Made by a program: the position numbers and the translations under genes. This document shows, piece after piece, positions 1 through 5,715 of a stretch of DNA of 6,832 nucleotides. The stretch is from Halovenus sp. (GTDB lineage Archaea > Halobacteriota > Halobacteria > Halobacteriales > Haloarculaceae). Position 1 is the first letter of the stretch, and every line of letters begins with the position of its first letter. The notes below the pieces were generated by a model that had not been told where the DNA came from, did no database searches, and was given only the letters and a program-made list of their open reading frames with translations. The stretch lies in contig JAQCNR010000417.1 in assembly GCA_028274925.1 (NCBI GenBank), positions 1 to 6,832 of the forward strand, in the 5' to 3' direction.

Positions 1-16
1 GCTAATATGAGAACAG

Positions 17-22
17 TATTAT
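17..22 (+). promoter_or_regulatory. Possible TATA-like box of the lipoprotein gene
   Basis: The hexamer TATTAT is centred about 27 bases before the ATG at 47. This is the spacing expected for a haloarchaeal promoter making a leaderless or nearly leaderless mRNA. No good Shine-Dalgarno sequence precedes the ATG. Other AT-rich stretches lie nearby (around 2-9 and 33-41), so the assignment is tentative. Confidence 0.35.
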
Positions 23-46
23 GAAGGATGTGGTTTACTTAACACG

Positions 47-1294
47 ATGACAGGTCGACGGCGGTTTCTTCGTCTCTGTGGAGTGGCTGGCATTGGTGGA
101 GTTGCAGGTTGTTTCGGGAACTCCCAAGATAGCGCGGACCAATCAGGGAACTCGACTGAAACCATACAGAGTCGTACTGAGGACACGATACTCAGTGCTA
201 GCGAGAATTACGGGATGAACAACTTCGGCTATTCGATGGCGATCTCGAGCGATGGTACCACCGCCCTCATCGGTGCCCCCAAATCTCCGTCCGGGAAAGA
301 ACTGGGCTCGGCCTATATCTTCAGCCAGACAGGTGAGTCGTGGACAGAACAGGCGAAGCTATCCAACGAAGACGCTGAGAGTGAGGACTGCTTCGGTGAT
401 GATGTCGCGTTGTCAGGCGACGGTACCACTGCCTTCGTGGGGGCCCCAAACGAACAAACGCCAGACAGCGAAATGTCGGGTGCAGTGCACATTTTCACCG
501 CTGATGGTGACTCGTGGACACAACGGAGAAGAATCGCCGCTGGTGACGGCGGTTCCAACACATACTTTGTTAGTTCAGTGTCGCTTTCGGATGACGGGAC
601 GACAGCCTTCGTCGGAACCTCCAACACTAACGTCGTAAACGTTTACACCACTGCCGGTGGCTCGTGGCGTCAACAGGCAACAGTCACTCCCGCTGGCGAC
701 GGCAAGGACGCCAGTTTCTGGTGGTCAGTAAGTGTCTCAGATGATGGTACGACCGCGCTCGTCGGTGCGAGCGACGGGCGCGTCGACGACACCCTGGTCG
801 ATGGAGCAGCGTACATCTTCGAGACCACAGCCAACGGGTGGACCCAACAAGCGAGCGTGACTTCTGACGGGACTGAGGACCGCTACTTCGGTGATGGAAC
901 GGCACTGTCAAGTGATGGTACAACAGCCTTCGTAGGAAGTCCTGATGAGGAGGTGGTGTACGTCTTTAGCAAGGGTACTGGCTCGTGGCGCCAGCAGACG
1001 AAACTCAGCCCAACGGGTGACTACGTGTCATGGTTTGGCGAGTCAGTGGCAGCCTCACGCGATGGGGGCACCGCCGTCGTCGGGGCCGGGGGATTAGGGG
1101 CGTATATATTCGACAGGCAGAGCGGTTCGTGGGCGCAACAGACGTGGCTCGATAGGACCAAGCACGGCAATAACGACCGCTACGGTCGTTCAGTCGCACT
1201 GTCGAGTGACGGGACAACCGCGCTTGTAGGTGCAGACCGAATCAACACGTCCGCCGGGAAACAGGCGGGCTTGGTGTACGTTCACGAACTATAA
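47..1294 (+). CDS. Tat-exported lipoprotein with seven FG-GAP-like repeats (predicted beta-propeller)
   Basis: The 415-residue protein starts with a twin-arginine motif (R4-R5-R6-F-L-R-L), a short Gly/Ala-rich hydrophobic stretch and a lipobox V19-A20-G21-C22. It should be exported folded by the Tat route and lipid-anchored at Cys22 on the outer face of the membrane. A Ser/Thr/Asp-rich linker (about 23-55) follows. Seven repeats then start near residues 60, 116, 174, 224, 281, 330 and 379. Each has the pattern F-G-x-S-V-A-L-S-x-D-G-T-T-A-x-V-G-A, followed by a Y-I-F or Y-V-F strand and a G-S-W-x-Q-Q segment. This matches the FG-GAP_2 type of repeat, and seven copies suggest a closed seven-bladed propeller. 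No enzyme motif is visible; binding or adhesion at the cell surface is an inference. The repeats are alike at DNA level, and A/T-ending codons look more frequent than in the neighbours. The gene converges on the CoA enzyme with a 37-base gap. Confidence 0.85.
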   Translation: MTGRRRFLRLCGVAGIGGVAGCFGNSQDSADQSGNSTETIQSRTEDTILSASENYGMNNFGYSMAISSDGTTALIGAPKSPSGKELGSAYIFSQTGESWTEQAKLSNEDAESEDCFGDDVALSGDGTTAFVGAPNEQTPDSEMSGAVHIFTADGDSWTQRRRIAAGDGGSNTYFVSSVSLSDDGTTAFVGTSNTNVVNVYTTAGGSWRQQATVTPAGDGKDASFWWSVSVSDDGTTALVGASDGRVDDTLVDGAAYIFETTANGWTQQASVTSDGTEDRYFGDGTALSSDGTTAFVGSPDEEVVYVFSKGTGSWRQQTKLSPTGDYVSWFGESVAASRDGGTAVVGAGGLGAYIFDRQSGSWAQQTWLDRTKHGNNDRYGRSVALSSDGTTALVGADRINTSAGKQAGLVYVHEL

Positions 1295-1331
1295 CGAGAC
1301 GTGCAACGACTATGCAGACGGGCTCTGCTGT

Positions 1332-2510
1332 TCACTGGTCTGTCGGCGCGTCCACGATGACCCCAGATTCGACGAGGCTTTGCAGTTCCGCCTCGCTGTA
1401 GCCTGCTTCTCGGAGAATGTCGCCCGTATGCTCGCCCTGTTTCGGCACCGGTCGGCCGCTATCCTCGGGCACGTCGCTGCCCTGTGCTGGGAAGCCAATT
1501 CTGGGCCGGCGTTCGTCCCAGATCAGGTCCCGTGAAGCGATTTGTTCGTCATTGAGGGTCTCGGTGAGCGTGTAGACCGGTTCGACAGAGGCTTCGACGC
1601 CGTCGAGATACTCCGTCCACTCGTCGCGGGTTCGGGACTGGAAAATCTCGGTCAGTTCTTCGCGGAGCGCTTCTCGCTCGGCCCCCTCACTCATGTGCGC
1701 GCTCGTGAGGTCCTCTCGGTCGATGGCCTCACAGAAGGCCATGAAAAACTGCGGTTCCAGCGCGGCGAAGGTGACGTATTTCCCGTCTGCGGTCTCGTAG
1801 ACGTCGTACCACGGATAGCCACCGTTGAGTTCTCCCTCGCTAGGCCGGGGCTGGTCACCGTCGAACACTGGCTGGGCAACCGCCTGTGAGAACGAGAGGA
1901 CGACGTCAGTCATCGAGACATCGATGTACTCGCCGCCGGCCGAACCGAGTTCACGAGACAGCAGCGCCGAAACGATGCTGAAGGCAGCGAACAGTCCGCC
2001 ACCCATATCCGCTACCGTGTACCCCGGAATCTGTGGCTTGGAGTTTTCGTCCTCGCGGACGAGGTCCAACATCCCGGCCCGGCCGACGTAGTTCAGGTCG
2101 TGGCCGACTGCGTTGGCCAGCGGGCCACCCTGTCCATAGCCGGTCAGTGAACAGTACACCAGGTCGTCGTTGTGCTCGCTGAGTGTCTCGTAATCGACAC
2201 CGAGTCGGTCAGCAACACCGGGTCGAAACGTTTCGAGCACTGCATCGGCGTCTGCAGTGAGTCGATACAGCGCCTCCTGTCCCTCGCTGGATTTCAGGTC
2301 CAGCGCCACGGCGCGTTTCCCGCGGTTGACCGCGTCGAACACTGCGCCAAATCCCTCGTCGGTGTACGGCGGCATCGCCCGGGCATAATCACCCGACGCT
2401 GTGTCTTCGACTTTGATTACGTCTGCACCGGCGTCAGCAAGCAGTTGGGTGGCGTACGGCCCCGGCAGCAGTCTGCTCAGGTCCAGTACGCGAACCGAAT
2501 CCAGTTGCAT
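1332..2510 (-). CDS. Family III (CaiB/BaiF) CoA-transferase family protein, alpha-methylacyl-CoA racemase-like
   Basis: I place the start at the ATG at 2510 (392 residues, M-Q-L-D-S-V-R-V-L-D-L-S). The frame is open to an ATG at 2552, but a TATA-like box lies at 2535-2540, inside that extension and at the right distance for leaderless transcription from 2510. The N-terminus has the family hallmark L-L-P-G-P-Y-A-T-Q-L-L-A-D-x-G-A-D-V-I-K-V-E, the CoA-binding Rossmann part. Then come F-R-P-G at 95-98, T-G-Y-G-Q-x-G-P at 123-130 and G-H-D-L-N-Y at 136-141. His137, Asp168 (in A-D-M-G-G-G) and Glu252 (in L-E-P-Q-F-F) have nearly the spacing of the racemase residues His126, Asp156 and Glu241 of the Mycobacterium MCR enzyme. 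Asp138 could instead serve as the acyl-carrying Asp of CoA-transferases. So either 2-methylacyl-CoA epimerisation or CoA transfer between acids is possible; the motifs favour the racemase branch. Length is normal and the protein is cytoplasmic. No enzyme of the same pathway lies beside it. Confidence 0.88.
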   Translation of the reverse strand: MQLDSVRVLDLSRLLPGPYATQLLADAGADVIKVEDTASGDYARAMPPYTDEGFGAVFDAVNRGKRAVALDLKSSEGQEALYRLTADADAVLETFRPGVADRLGVDYETLSEHNDDLVYCSLTGYGQGGPLANAVGHDLNYVGRAGMLDLVREDENSKPQIPGYTVADMGGGLFAAFSIVSALLSRELGSAGGEYIDVSMTDVVLSFSQAVAQPVFDGDQPRPSEGELNGGYPWYDVYETADGKYVTFAALEPQFFMAFCEAIDREDLTSAHMSEGAEREALREELTEIFQSRTRDEWTEYLDGVEASVEPVYTLTETLNDEQIASRDLIWDERRPRIGFPAQGSDVPEDSGRPVPKQGEHTGDILREAGYSEAELQSLVESGVIVDAPTDQ

Positions 2511-2534
2511 ACGGCTACTCACGGGCAGGGGCAT

Positions 2535-2540
2535 GTTAAA
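2535..2540 (-). promoter_or_regulatory. TATA-like box for the CoA-transferase/racemase gene
   Basis: Read on the minus strand this is TTTAAC, centred 27 bases before the ATG at 2510, in otherwise GC-rich sequence. The spacing predicts an mRNA beginning at or next to the start codon. It argues for the 2510 start rather than the longer frame. Confidence 0.55.
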
Positions 2541-2568
2541 GATCGCCGGCACGACAGCAGCGGACCGC

Positions 2569-2673
2569 TCACCGGCCGTCGTCGCGGACGTACTGCAGCG
2601 CCTCGACGTAGGTGGCAGGGTCGATCCGCTCGTCGGACTCTGCGAGTCGTTCGCGGATTCGAGATGGAGTCAT
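2569..2673 (-). CDS. Possible small acidic protein, 34 residues
   Basis: An ATG at 2673 opens a 34-codon frame ending in TGA (2569-2571). It encodes a protein beginning M-T-P-S-R-I-R-E-R-L-A-E-S-D-E and ending Y-V-R-D-D-G-R. About a quarter of the residues are Asp or Glu, most later codons end in G or C as in haloarchaeal genes, and the pattern is compatible with one or two short helices. GGTGGAG lies just before the ATG and could act as a weak ribosome-binding site; AT-rich sequence at 2685-2711 could hold its promoter. The gene lies 58 bases before the CoA enzyme start on the same strand, but that gene has its own TATA-like box. I do not recognise a family. It could be a chance frame, or the shortened N-terminus of a longer protein. 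Confidence 0.45.
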   Translation of the reverse strand: MTPSRIRERLAESDERIDPATYVEALQYVRDDGR

Positions 2674-2778
2674 AGCTCCACCCGACTATATGTAACGAAA
2701 GAACATTATAGTTTCGCAGTGTCAGAAACGGGGAAGCTGACGAATGGTATAAGTCGGGAGGTCACCGAATCGGTGGTA
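2674..2778. promoter_or_regulatory. Divergent intergenic region between the small ORF and the Taw2-like gene
   Basis: About 105 bases of lower GC content with several TATA-like stretches: TATATG around 2687-2692, ATTATAG around 2705-2711 and TATAAG at 2748-2753. The last serves the plus-strand gene. The first two may serve the minus-strand small ORF. The plus-strand frame is open through here by chance but lacks protein-like composition. Confidence 0.4.
2748..2753 (+). promoter_or_regulatory. TATA-like box of the Taw2-like gene
   Basis: TATAAG is centred about 28 bases before the ATG at 2779, which predicts a leaderless transcript. This supports starting the protein at 2779 rather than at upstream ATGs in the same open frame. 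Confidence 0.6.
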
Positions 2779-3792
2779 ATGGACGAGCTGGCAGTGATCG
2801 TCGAGAAACCTCGAGCGGACGCCGCAATCGGGGCGCTTCGCGTCGAAGGTATTTACGACGATTCTCGGAGTGTCTACGAGTGTGGCAACGAGACGGTGGC
2901 CATACCGGTGACTGCACCACCGGAGGAAACGCCGGTAGAGGAGGTCATCGAGGAGACCGGACAGCGCCGCGTCCGGACGCTCGGCGACCACCTTCAGGCA
3001 CGTGGCTGGAGCGAGGCAGAACTCGACCGCGCGCCGGGGTCGTGGGCTGTCCTCGGGACGGTCATCCTCGTCGATATCGGCGACAGCCCGCGACCGACCG
3101 AGGTTGGCGAAGCCTTACTCGAAATGCACGGCAACGCGGATACTGTCCTGGCTCGCAAGGGAATCACTGGGCAGCACCGCGAGCCCGACGTCGAAGTAAT
3201 CGCAGGGGTGGGCGACACCGAGACGGTCCACACGGAGCACGGAACGACCTACGCGATGGACCTGAGAGAAGTCATGTTTTCGCCGGGCAACAAGGCTGAA
3301 CGCGCGCTGATGGGCGAGGTCATTGGCCCGGACGAGCAGGTGCTCGACATGTTCGCTGGGATTGGCTACTTCACGCTGCCGATGGCGCGGGCCGGCGCAC
3401 ACGTGACCGCCGTTGAGCGCTCGTCGAGCACCTTCTCCTATCTCGTCGAGAACGTCGTCAGAAACGGCGTGCAGGACTCAGTCGAGACCTACCGTGCAGA
3501 CTGTCGGGATGTGATTGCGGAGAGTGGCCCCGAGGTGCGCTACGACCGGATTGTGATGGGCCACTACGACGCTCACGAGTATCTCGACAGCGCGCTCACG
3601 GTGCTGGAATCGGGCGGGACACTCCACATGCACGAGGCTACACCGACAGAACTCGTCCCCGACCGCCCGCAACGGCGGGTCGAAGACGCCGCCGAGCAGG
3701 CCGGGCGCACGGTTACGTCAGTCGAGGTTCGGACTGTCAAGGGCTACAGTGAGGGCGTCTCTCACGTCGTTGCCGACGCAGTCGTGAGGTAA
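2779..3792 (+). CDS. Trm5/Taw2-family tRNA position-37 enzyme, probably Taw2-type aminocarboxypropyltransferase
   Basis: The 337-residue cytoplasmic protein has the two-part build of archaeal Trm5/Taw2 proteins. A variable N-terminal part (1-65) precedes a middle region with L-G-T-V-I-L-V-D-I (92-100) and a T-E-T-V-H-T-E-H-G segment (147-155). The class I SAM-binding domain starts with L-D-M-F-A-G-I-G-Y-F (189-198); Glu213 in A-V-E-R is placed to hold the ribose. Two motifs separate it from the m1G37 methyltransferase Trm5. It has M-F-S-P-G-N (166-171), where Trm5 typically has S-P-R, and M-G-H-Y-D (260-264), where Trm5 has N-L-P. Both resemble Taw2, which moves the 3-amino-3-carboxypropyl group of SAM onto the 4-demethylwyosine base of tRNA-Phe. 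From memory of the families I favour Taw2, but a Trm5 paralogue is not excluded. It has its own promoter and ends 40 bases before the signalling operon. The start at 2779 fits the TATAAG spacing and the conserved N-terminus. Confidence 0.8.
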   Translation: MDELAVIVEKPRADAAIGALRVEGIYDDSRSVYECGNETVAIPVTAPPEETPVEEVIEETGQRRVRTLGDHLQARGWSEAELDRAPGSWAVLGTVILVDIGDSPRPTEVGEALLEMHGNADTVLARKGITGQHREPDVEVIAGVGDTETVHTEHGTTYAMDLREVMFSPGNKAERALMGEVIGPDEQVLDMFAGIGYFTLPMARAGAHVTAVERSSSTFSYLVENVVRNGVQDSVETYRADCRDVIAESGPEVRYDRIVMGHYDAHEYLDSALTVLESGGTLHMHEATPTELVPDRPQRRVEDAAEQAGRTVTSVEVRTVKGYSEGVSHVVADAVVR

Positions 3793-3803
3793 CTCCGCCT
3801 AAC

Positions 3804-3808
3804 TATAT
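3804..3808 (+). promoter_or_regulatory. TATA-like box of the receiver-GAF operon
   Basis: TATAT in the 40-base gap after the Taw2-like gene is centred 27 bases before the ATG at 3833. No Shine-Dalgarno sequence precedes that ATG, so a leaderless bicistronic mRNA is likely. Confidence 0.55.
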
Positions 3809-3832
3809 CTGTGAGGGGGACATCGCTCAGGT

Positions 3833-4699
3833 ATGGAGTCGATAGCAGTGCTCGTCGTGGACAGTGACGAGCCGACACGGTCGGAGCTGGCGGAGTTCAT
3901 CGCGGGGGAGTTCGACGCTGAGGTCCGGACGGCCGAGTCTGTCGCCACTGGGTCAGAGATGGTCGAATCAGAGCCACCGACAGTGCTGGTCACAGGCTAC
4001 GAGTTCGCGGACGGGACGGGCCTCGAACTCGTTGCGCTCGCACGCGAACACAACCCAAGCTGTGGCTGTATTCTCTACACCCACTCTGAGACAGTCGACA
4101 CGGAATCTTTCGAGGATGTCATCGTCGATTTCGTCGCCAAGGAGTCGGCCAACGACAAGGAGGTGTTGCGAGGACTGATCGAGCAGACTGGCATCGAGCA
4201 GAGCCAAGCGGCACATCCGGTGCCAGACACCGAACAGCAACGGCTCGACGCTGTCGAGCGATTTCGTGAGGGTAGAAACACCGAGGCGTTCGAGCGAATC
4301 GTCCAGCTCGCAGCAGACCACTTCGGCGTCGACTCGGCGGCGCTGGTCGTCGTTCGCCGTGACAATGTCGAAGCGATTGCGACTGTCGGCCCTGACCTCG
4401 TCCCGGAGTTTCGTGACCAGTCGCTGAGTACGCACGCGCTGGTGGCCGACGAGCAGGTGCTCGGTGTCGAAGATACCCGGACTGACCCACGGTTTGCCGA
4501 CATCGACGCGGTGCAGGATGCCGGGATTGTCTCGTATCTCGGCGCGACTGTCCGTGACCAGACAGGCGAGGTGGTTGCAGTCCTCTCAGTGTTCGGGAGT
4601 GAGCCGCGAGCGTTCGACGCCGGTGACAGGGAGTATCTCGGCCGACTGGCCACGCTTGCAGGTGATTTGATTGCACTCGACGACGGTGAGAATGAATGA
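3833..4699 (+). CDS. Pseudo-receiver plus GAF domain signalling protein
   Basis: The 288-residue cytoplasmic protein has two domains. Residues 3-118 read as a response-regulator receiver: V-L-V-V-D (6-10) with acidic D10 and D12, a Thr at 83 in L-Y-T, and the conserved Lys at 103 in V-A-K. At the phosphorylation site the sequence is V-L-V-T-G-Y-E-F-A-D-G-T-G-L-E-L, so the acceptor Asp is Gly55 when aligned on G-L-E-L. Phosphorylation in the usual way should not occur. Residues about 135-285 form a GAF domain, with V-E-D-T-R-T-D-P-R-F (212-221), S-Y-L-G (234-237) and V-V-A-V-L-S-V-F (247-254). GAF domains bind small ligands or mediate dimers; the ligand cannot be read here. There is no histidine kinase core, HTH or membrane segment, so output must go through a partner. 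The ATGA overlap with the next gene makes that protein the obvious candidate. Confidence 0.85.
   Translation: MESIAVLVVDSDEPTRSELAEFIAGEFDAEVRTAESVATGSEMVESEPPTVLVTGYEFADGTGLELVALAREHNPSCGCILYTHSETVDTESFEDVIVDFVAKESANDKEVLRGLIEQTGIEQSQAAHPVPDTEQQRLDAVERFREGRNTEAFERIVQLAADHFGVDSAALVVVRRDNVEAIATVGPDLVPEFRDQSLSTHALVADEQVLGVEDTRTDPRFADIDAVQDAGIVSYLGATVRDQTGEVVAVLSVFGSEPRAFDAGDREYLGRLATLAGDLIALDDGENE
4685..4689 (+). promoter_or_regulatory. Ribosome-binding site for the DUF7504-like gene
   Basis: GGTGA lies inside the last codons of the upstream gene, six bases before the ATG at 4696, and matches the haloarchaeal anti-Shine-Dalgarno sequence. It decides the start: the competing ATG at 4692 runs into a stop after three codons. 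Internal genes of operons are expected to use such a site, unlike the leaderless first genes. Confidence 0.65.
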
Positions 4700-5352
4700 G
4701 TGAGGAGTTCACGTTTCCGAACCTGCCGCTCAATCCGGTCCGGCCCGGGACCACGGTGTTGGTCAGCGGTCCCGGCCGACCAGCCTCGAAGCTGTCACGA
4801 CGGCTCACCCTCGAACTCGACGAGGAGACGGAAGGAGCGGTCCTCATCTCGACGAATACGAGCGGACGGTCACTTGCGCGAGAGGCGGCCGGGACGTATC
4901 CGGATCTGGACCTGAGCCGGGTCGGAATCGTCGACGCCACCGGTCGAGGTGATGTTGAGATCGAGACGGACGCGCGAATGAAAGCCGTCTCCAGTACGAG
5001 CGACCTCACCGGTATCAGTATCAATTTCTCGATTCTGTTCAGCGCGCTTGGTGACGACGGAATCGACCGCGTCAGGTCCTGTGTTGACTCGCTGTCGCTG
5101 CTGTTGCTGTACACGAAGCTCCCAACTATCGTTCGGTTCACGCACTCACTCGGTGGCCGGGTCAACGCGACTGACGGCTTTGGAACGTTCGTCCTCGACC
5201 CGACGATGCACGACCCACAGGTGGAGTACACACTCAACTCGGTCTGTGACGGGATGGTCAAAGTACGAGAACACGAGGGCGGCTACCAGATGCGGATAGA
5301 CGGGCTGGTCGACCAACCCGACGGCTGGCAGCCAGTCGACCTCAGTCCCTAG
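4696..5352 (+). CDS. KaiC/RecA-like protein of the haloarchaeal DUF7504 type, degenerate P-loop
   Basis: The 218-residue protein begins its core with V-L-V-S-G-P-G-R-P-A-S-K (21-32), in the position of the KaiC/GvpD Walker A motif but without the G-K-T/S ending. A Walker B-like strand follows at R-V-R-S-C-V-D-S-L-S-L-L-L-L-Y (125-139), with Asp131 kept. The stretch L-T-G-I-S-I-N-F-S (104-112), the F-T-H-S-L-G-G-R-V segment (148-156) and the C-terminal D-P-x-x-H-D (168-173) then V-C-D-G-M-V-K-V (183-190) fit what I remember of haloarchaeal DUF7504 proteins, often annotated as HTR-like or RecA-superfamily signalling ATPases. Loss of the catalytic Walker A residues suggests binding without efficient ATP hydrolysis. 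The start overlaps the upstream stop (ATGA), so the two genes are probably translationally coupled and work together. The role is unknown; signal relay is an inference. Confidence 0.75.
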   Translation: MSEEFTFPNLPLNPVRPGTTVLVSGPGRPASKLSRRLTLELDEETEGAVLISTNTSGRSLAREAAGTYPDLDLSRVGIVDATGRGDVEIETDARMKAVSSTSDLTGISINFSILFSALGDDGIDRVRSCVDSLSLLLLYTKLPTIVRFTHSLGGRVNATDGFGTFVLDPTMHDPQVEYTLNSVCDGMVKVREHEGGYQMRIDGLVDQPDGWQPVDLSP

Positions 5353-5363
5353 TACCAGCCACC

Positions 5364-5368
5364 TTTTT
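5364..5368 (+). terminator. Possible oligo-T terminator after the signalling operon
   Basis: A TTTTT run begins 12 bases after the TAG at 5350-5352. Archaeal termination depends mainly on such runs. A nine-base-pair hairpin (5378-5386 with 5390-5398, loop TTC) follows the run instead of preceding it, so the hairpin is not a bacterial-type terminator stem for this run. Confidence 0.45.
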
Positions 5369-5438
5369 ACTTCGTCGGGTTCGCTCTTCGAGCGAACCGC
5401 TCCTCGCAAAAACGTGGGCGAAAAACTGGACGCTCACT
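5364..5438. repeat. Composite repeat module A (short form)
   Basis: In order: TTTTT (5364-5368); a hairpin with arms GGTTCGCTC and GAGCGAACC and loop TTC (5378-5398); a linker containing GCTCCTCG; AAAAA followed by ACGTGG (5408-5417); then GCGAAAAACTGG and CGCTCACT (5419-5438). The same framework occurs at 5519-5640 and 5716-5831. There, two further hairpins stand between ACGTGG and GTGG-YGAAAAA. Module A has only one GTGG and neither hairpin, as expected if the pair had been deleted between short direct repeats, or never inserted. Confidence 0.6.
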
Positions 5439-5511
5439 TCGTTCGCGTCTGGATTTAATACTAGTCCAAGTCCGCGACAAAGGAATAGAGCATCAACCGC
5501 GTGACGTGAGG
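5417..5511. repeat. Direct repeat, copy 1: displaced 3' end of mfnA and its downstream sequence
   Basis: This stretch aligns without gaps to 5810-5904 at an offset of 393 bases, with roughly 85 percent identity counted by eye. The matching part in the second copy covers the last codons of mfnA, its stop codon and about 38 bases after it. The repeat therefore carries coding as well as terminator sequence and is not merely an intergenic repeat. Confidence 0.75.
5455..5511 (-). pseudogene. Remnant of the 3' end of an mfnA-like gene
   Basis: Read on the minus strand, this encodes P-H-V-T-R-L-M-L-Y-S-F-V-A-D-L-D. The C-terminus of the neighbouring MfnA reads P-H-V-T-R-S-M-L-R-S-F-V-A-D-L-D-W-Y. 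The Trp codon TGG has become TAG (5461-5463), and the original TAA is still present two codons later (5455-5457). Upstream of the Pro codon the clear match ends, although S-x-T-G occurs at the same distance in both. No start or PLP-binding residues remain, so it is not a working gene. A 61-residue frame runs through it (5461-5646), but its N-terminal part is hairpin sequence. Confidence 0.65.
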
Positions 5512-5518
5512 GGTACCC

Positions 5519-5640
5519 TTTTTGCCGTTCGAGAGACCGCCGGTCTCGCTCGACTCGAAAAACGTGGTCTTCACGAACGGAGTGAGTGAAGGCTCGGGAG
5601 AGCGTGCTCTCCCGGTGGTGAAAAAAGCTGAACGCTCACT
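5519..5640. repeat. Composite repeat module C (full form)
   Basis: In order: TTTTT (5519-5523); a hairpin GAGACC/GGTCTC (5533-5547); a linker with GCTCGACTCG; AAAAA and ACGTGG (5558-5567); a hairpin with loop GAACGGAGTGA (5569-5591); GCT shared with the next stem; a hairpin CGGGAGAGC/GCTCTCCCG (5595-5614); then GTGG-TGAAAAAA and CTGAACGCTCACT (5628-5640). The order matches module B element by element. The arms of both hairpins are unrelated in sequence to those of module B. Confidence 0.6.
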
Positions 5641-5715
5641 GCTCACGGGTCGTTCCTCCCCGTTCGCTTCGAGGTCTTCCTTCGGTCGACCTCGCGACGC
5701 TCGCGTTCAGTGGAA

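Noticed and set aside
2401..2778. Upstream extension of the Taw2-like protein, since its frame is open to an ATG at 2401
   Set aside because: The stretch is antisense to the CoA enzyme and the small ORF, lacks family similarity and contains the TATAAG box. The conserved N-terminus begins at 2779.
4119..5261. Long minus-strand open frame of 380 codons across the signalling operon
   Set aside because: It is Ser/Arg-rich sequence opposite two well-supported genes, as GC-rich genomes produce by chance. No domain or promoter is visible.
5352..5360. TACCAGCC after the operon stop as another trace of the mfnA end (TACCAGTCC at 5852)
   Set aside because: The match is too short to separate from chance.
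5512..5557. Further extension of the mfnA remnant, suggested by S-x-T-G at the same distance before P-H-V in both copies
   Set aside because: Only a few residues match and DNA similarity is near chance. It may be decayed homology, but I cannot support it by eye.
5461..5646. A 61-codon minus-strand frame as a real small gene
   Set aside because: Its last part is the mfnA remnant and the rest is hairpin repeat sequence. No promoter or ribosome site was seen.
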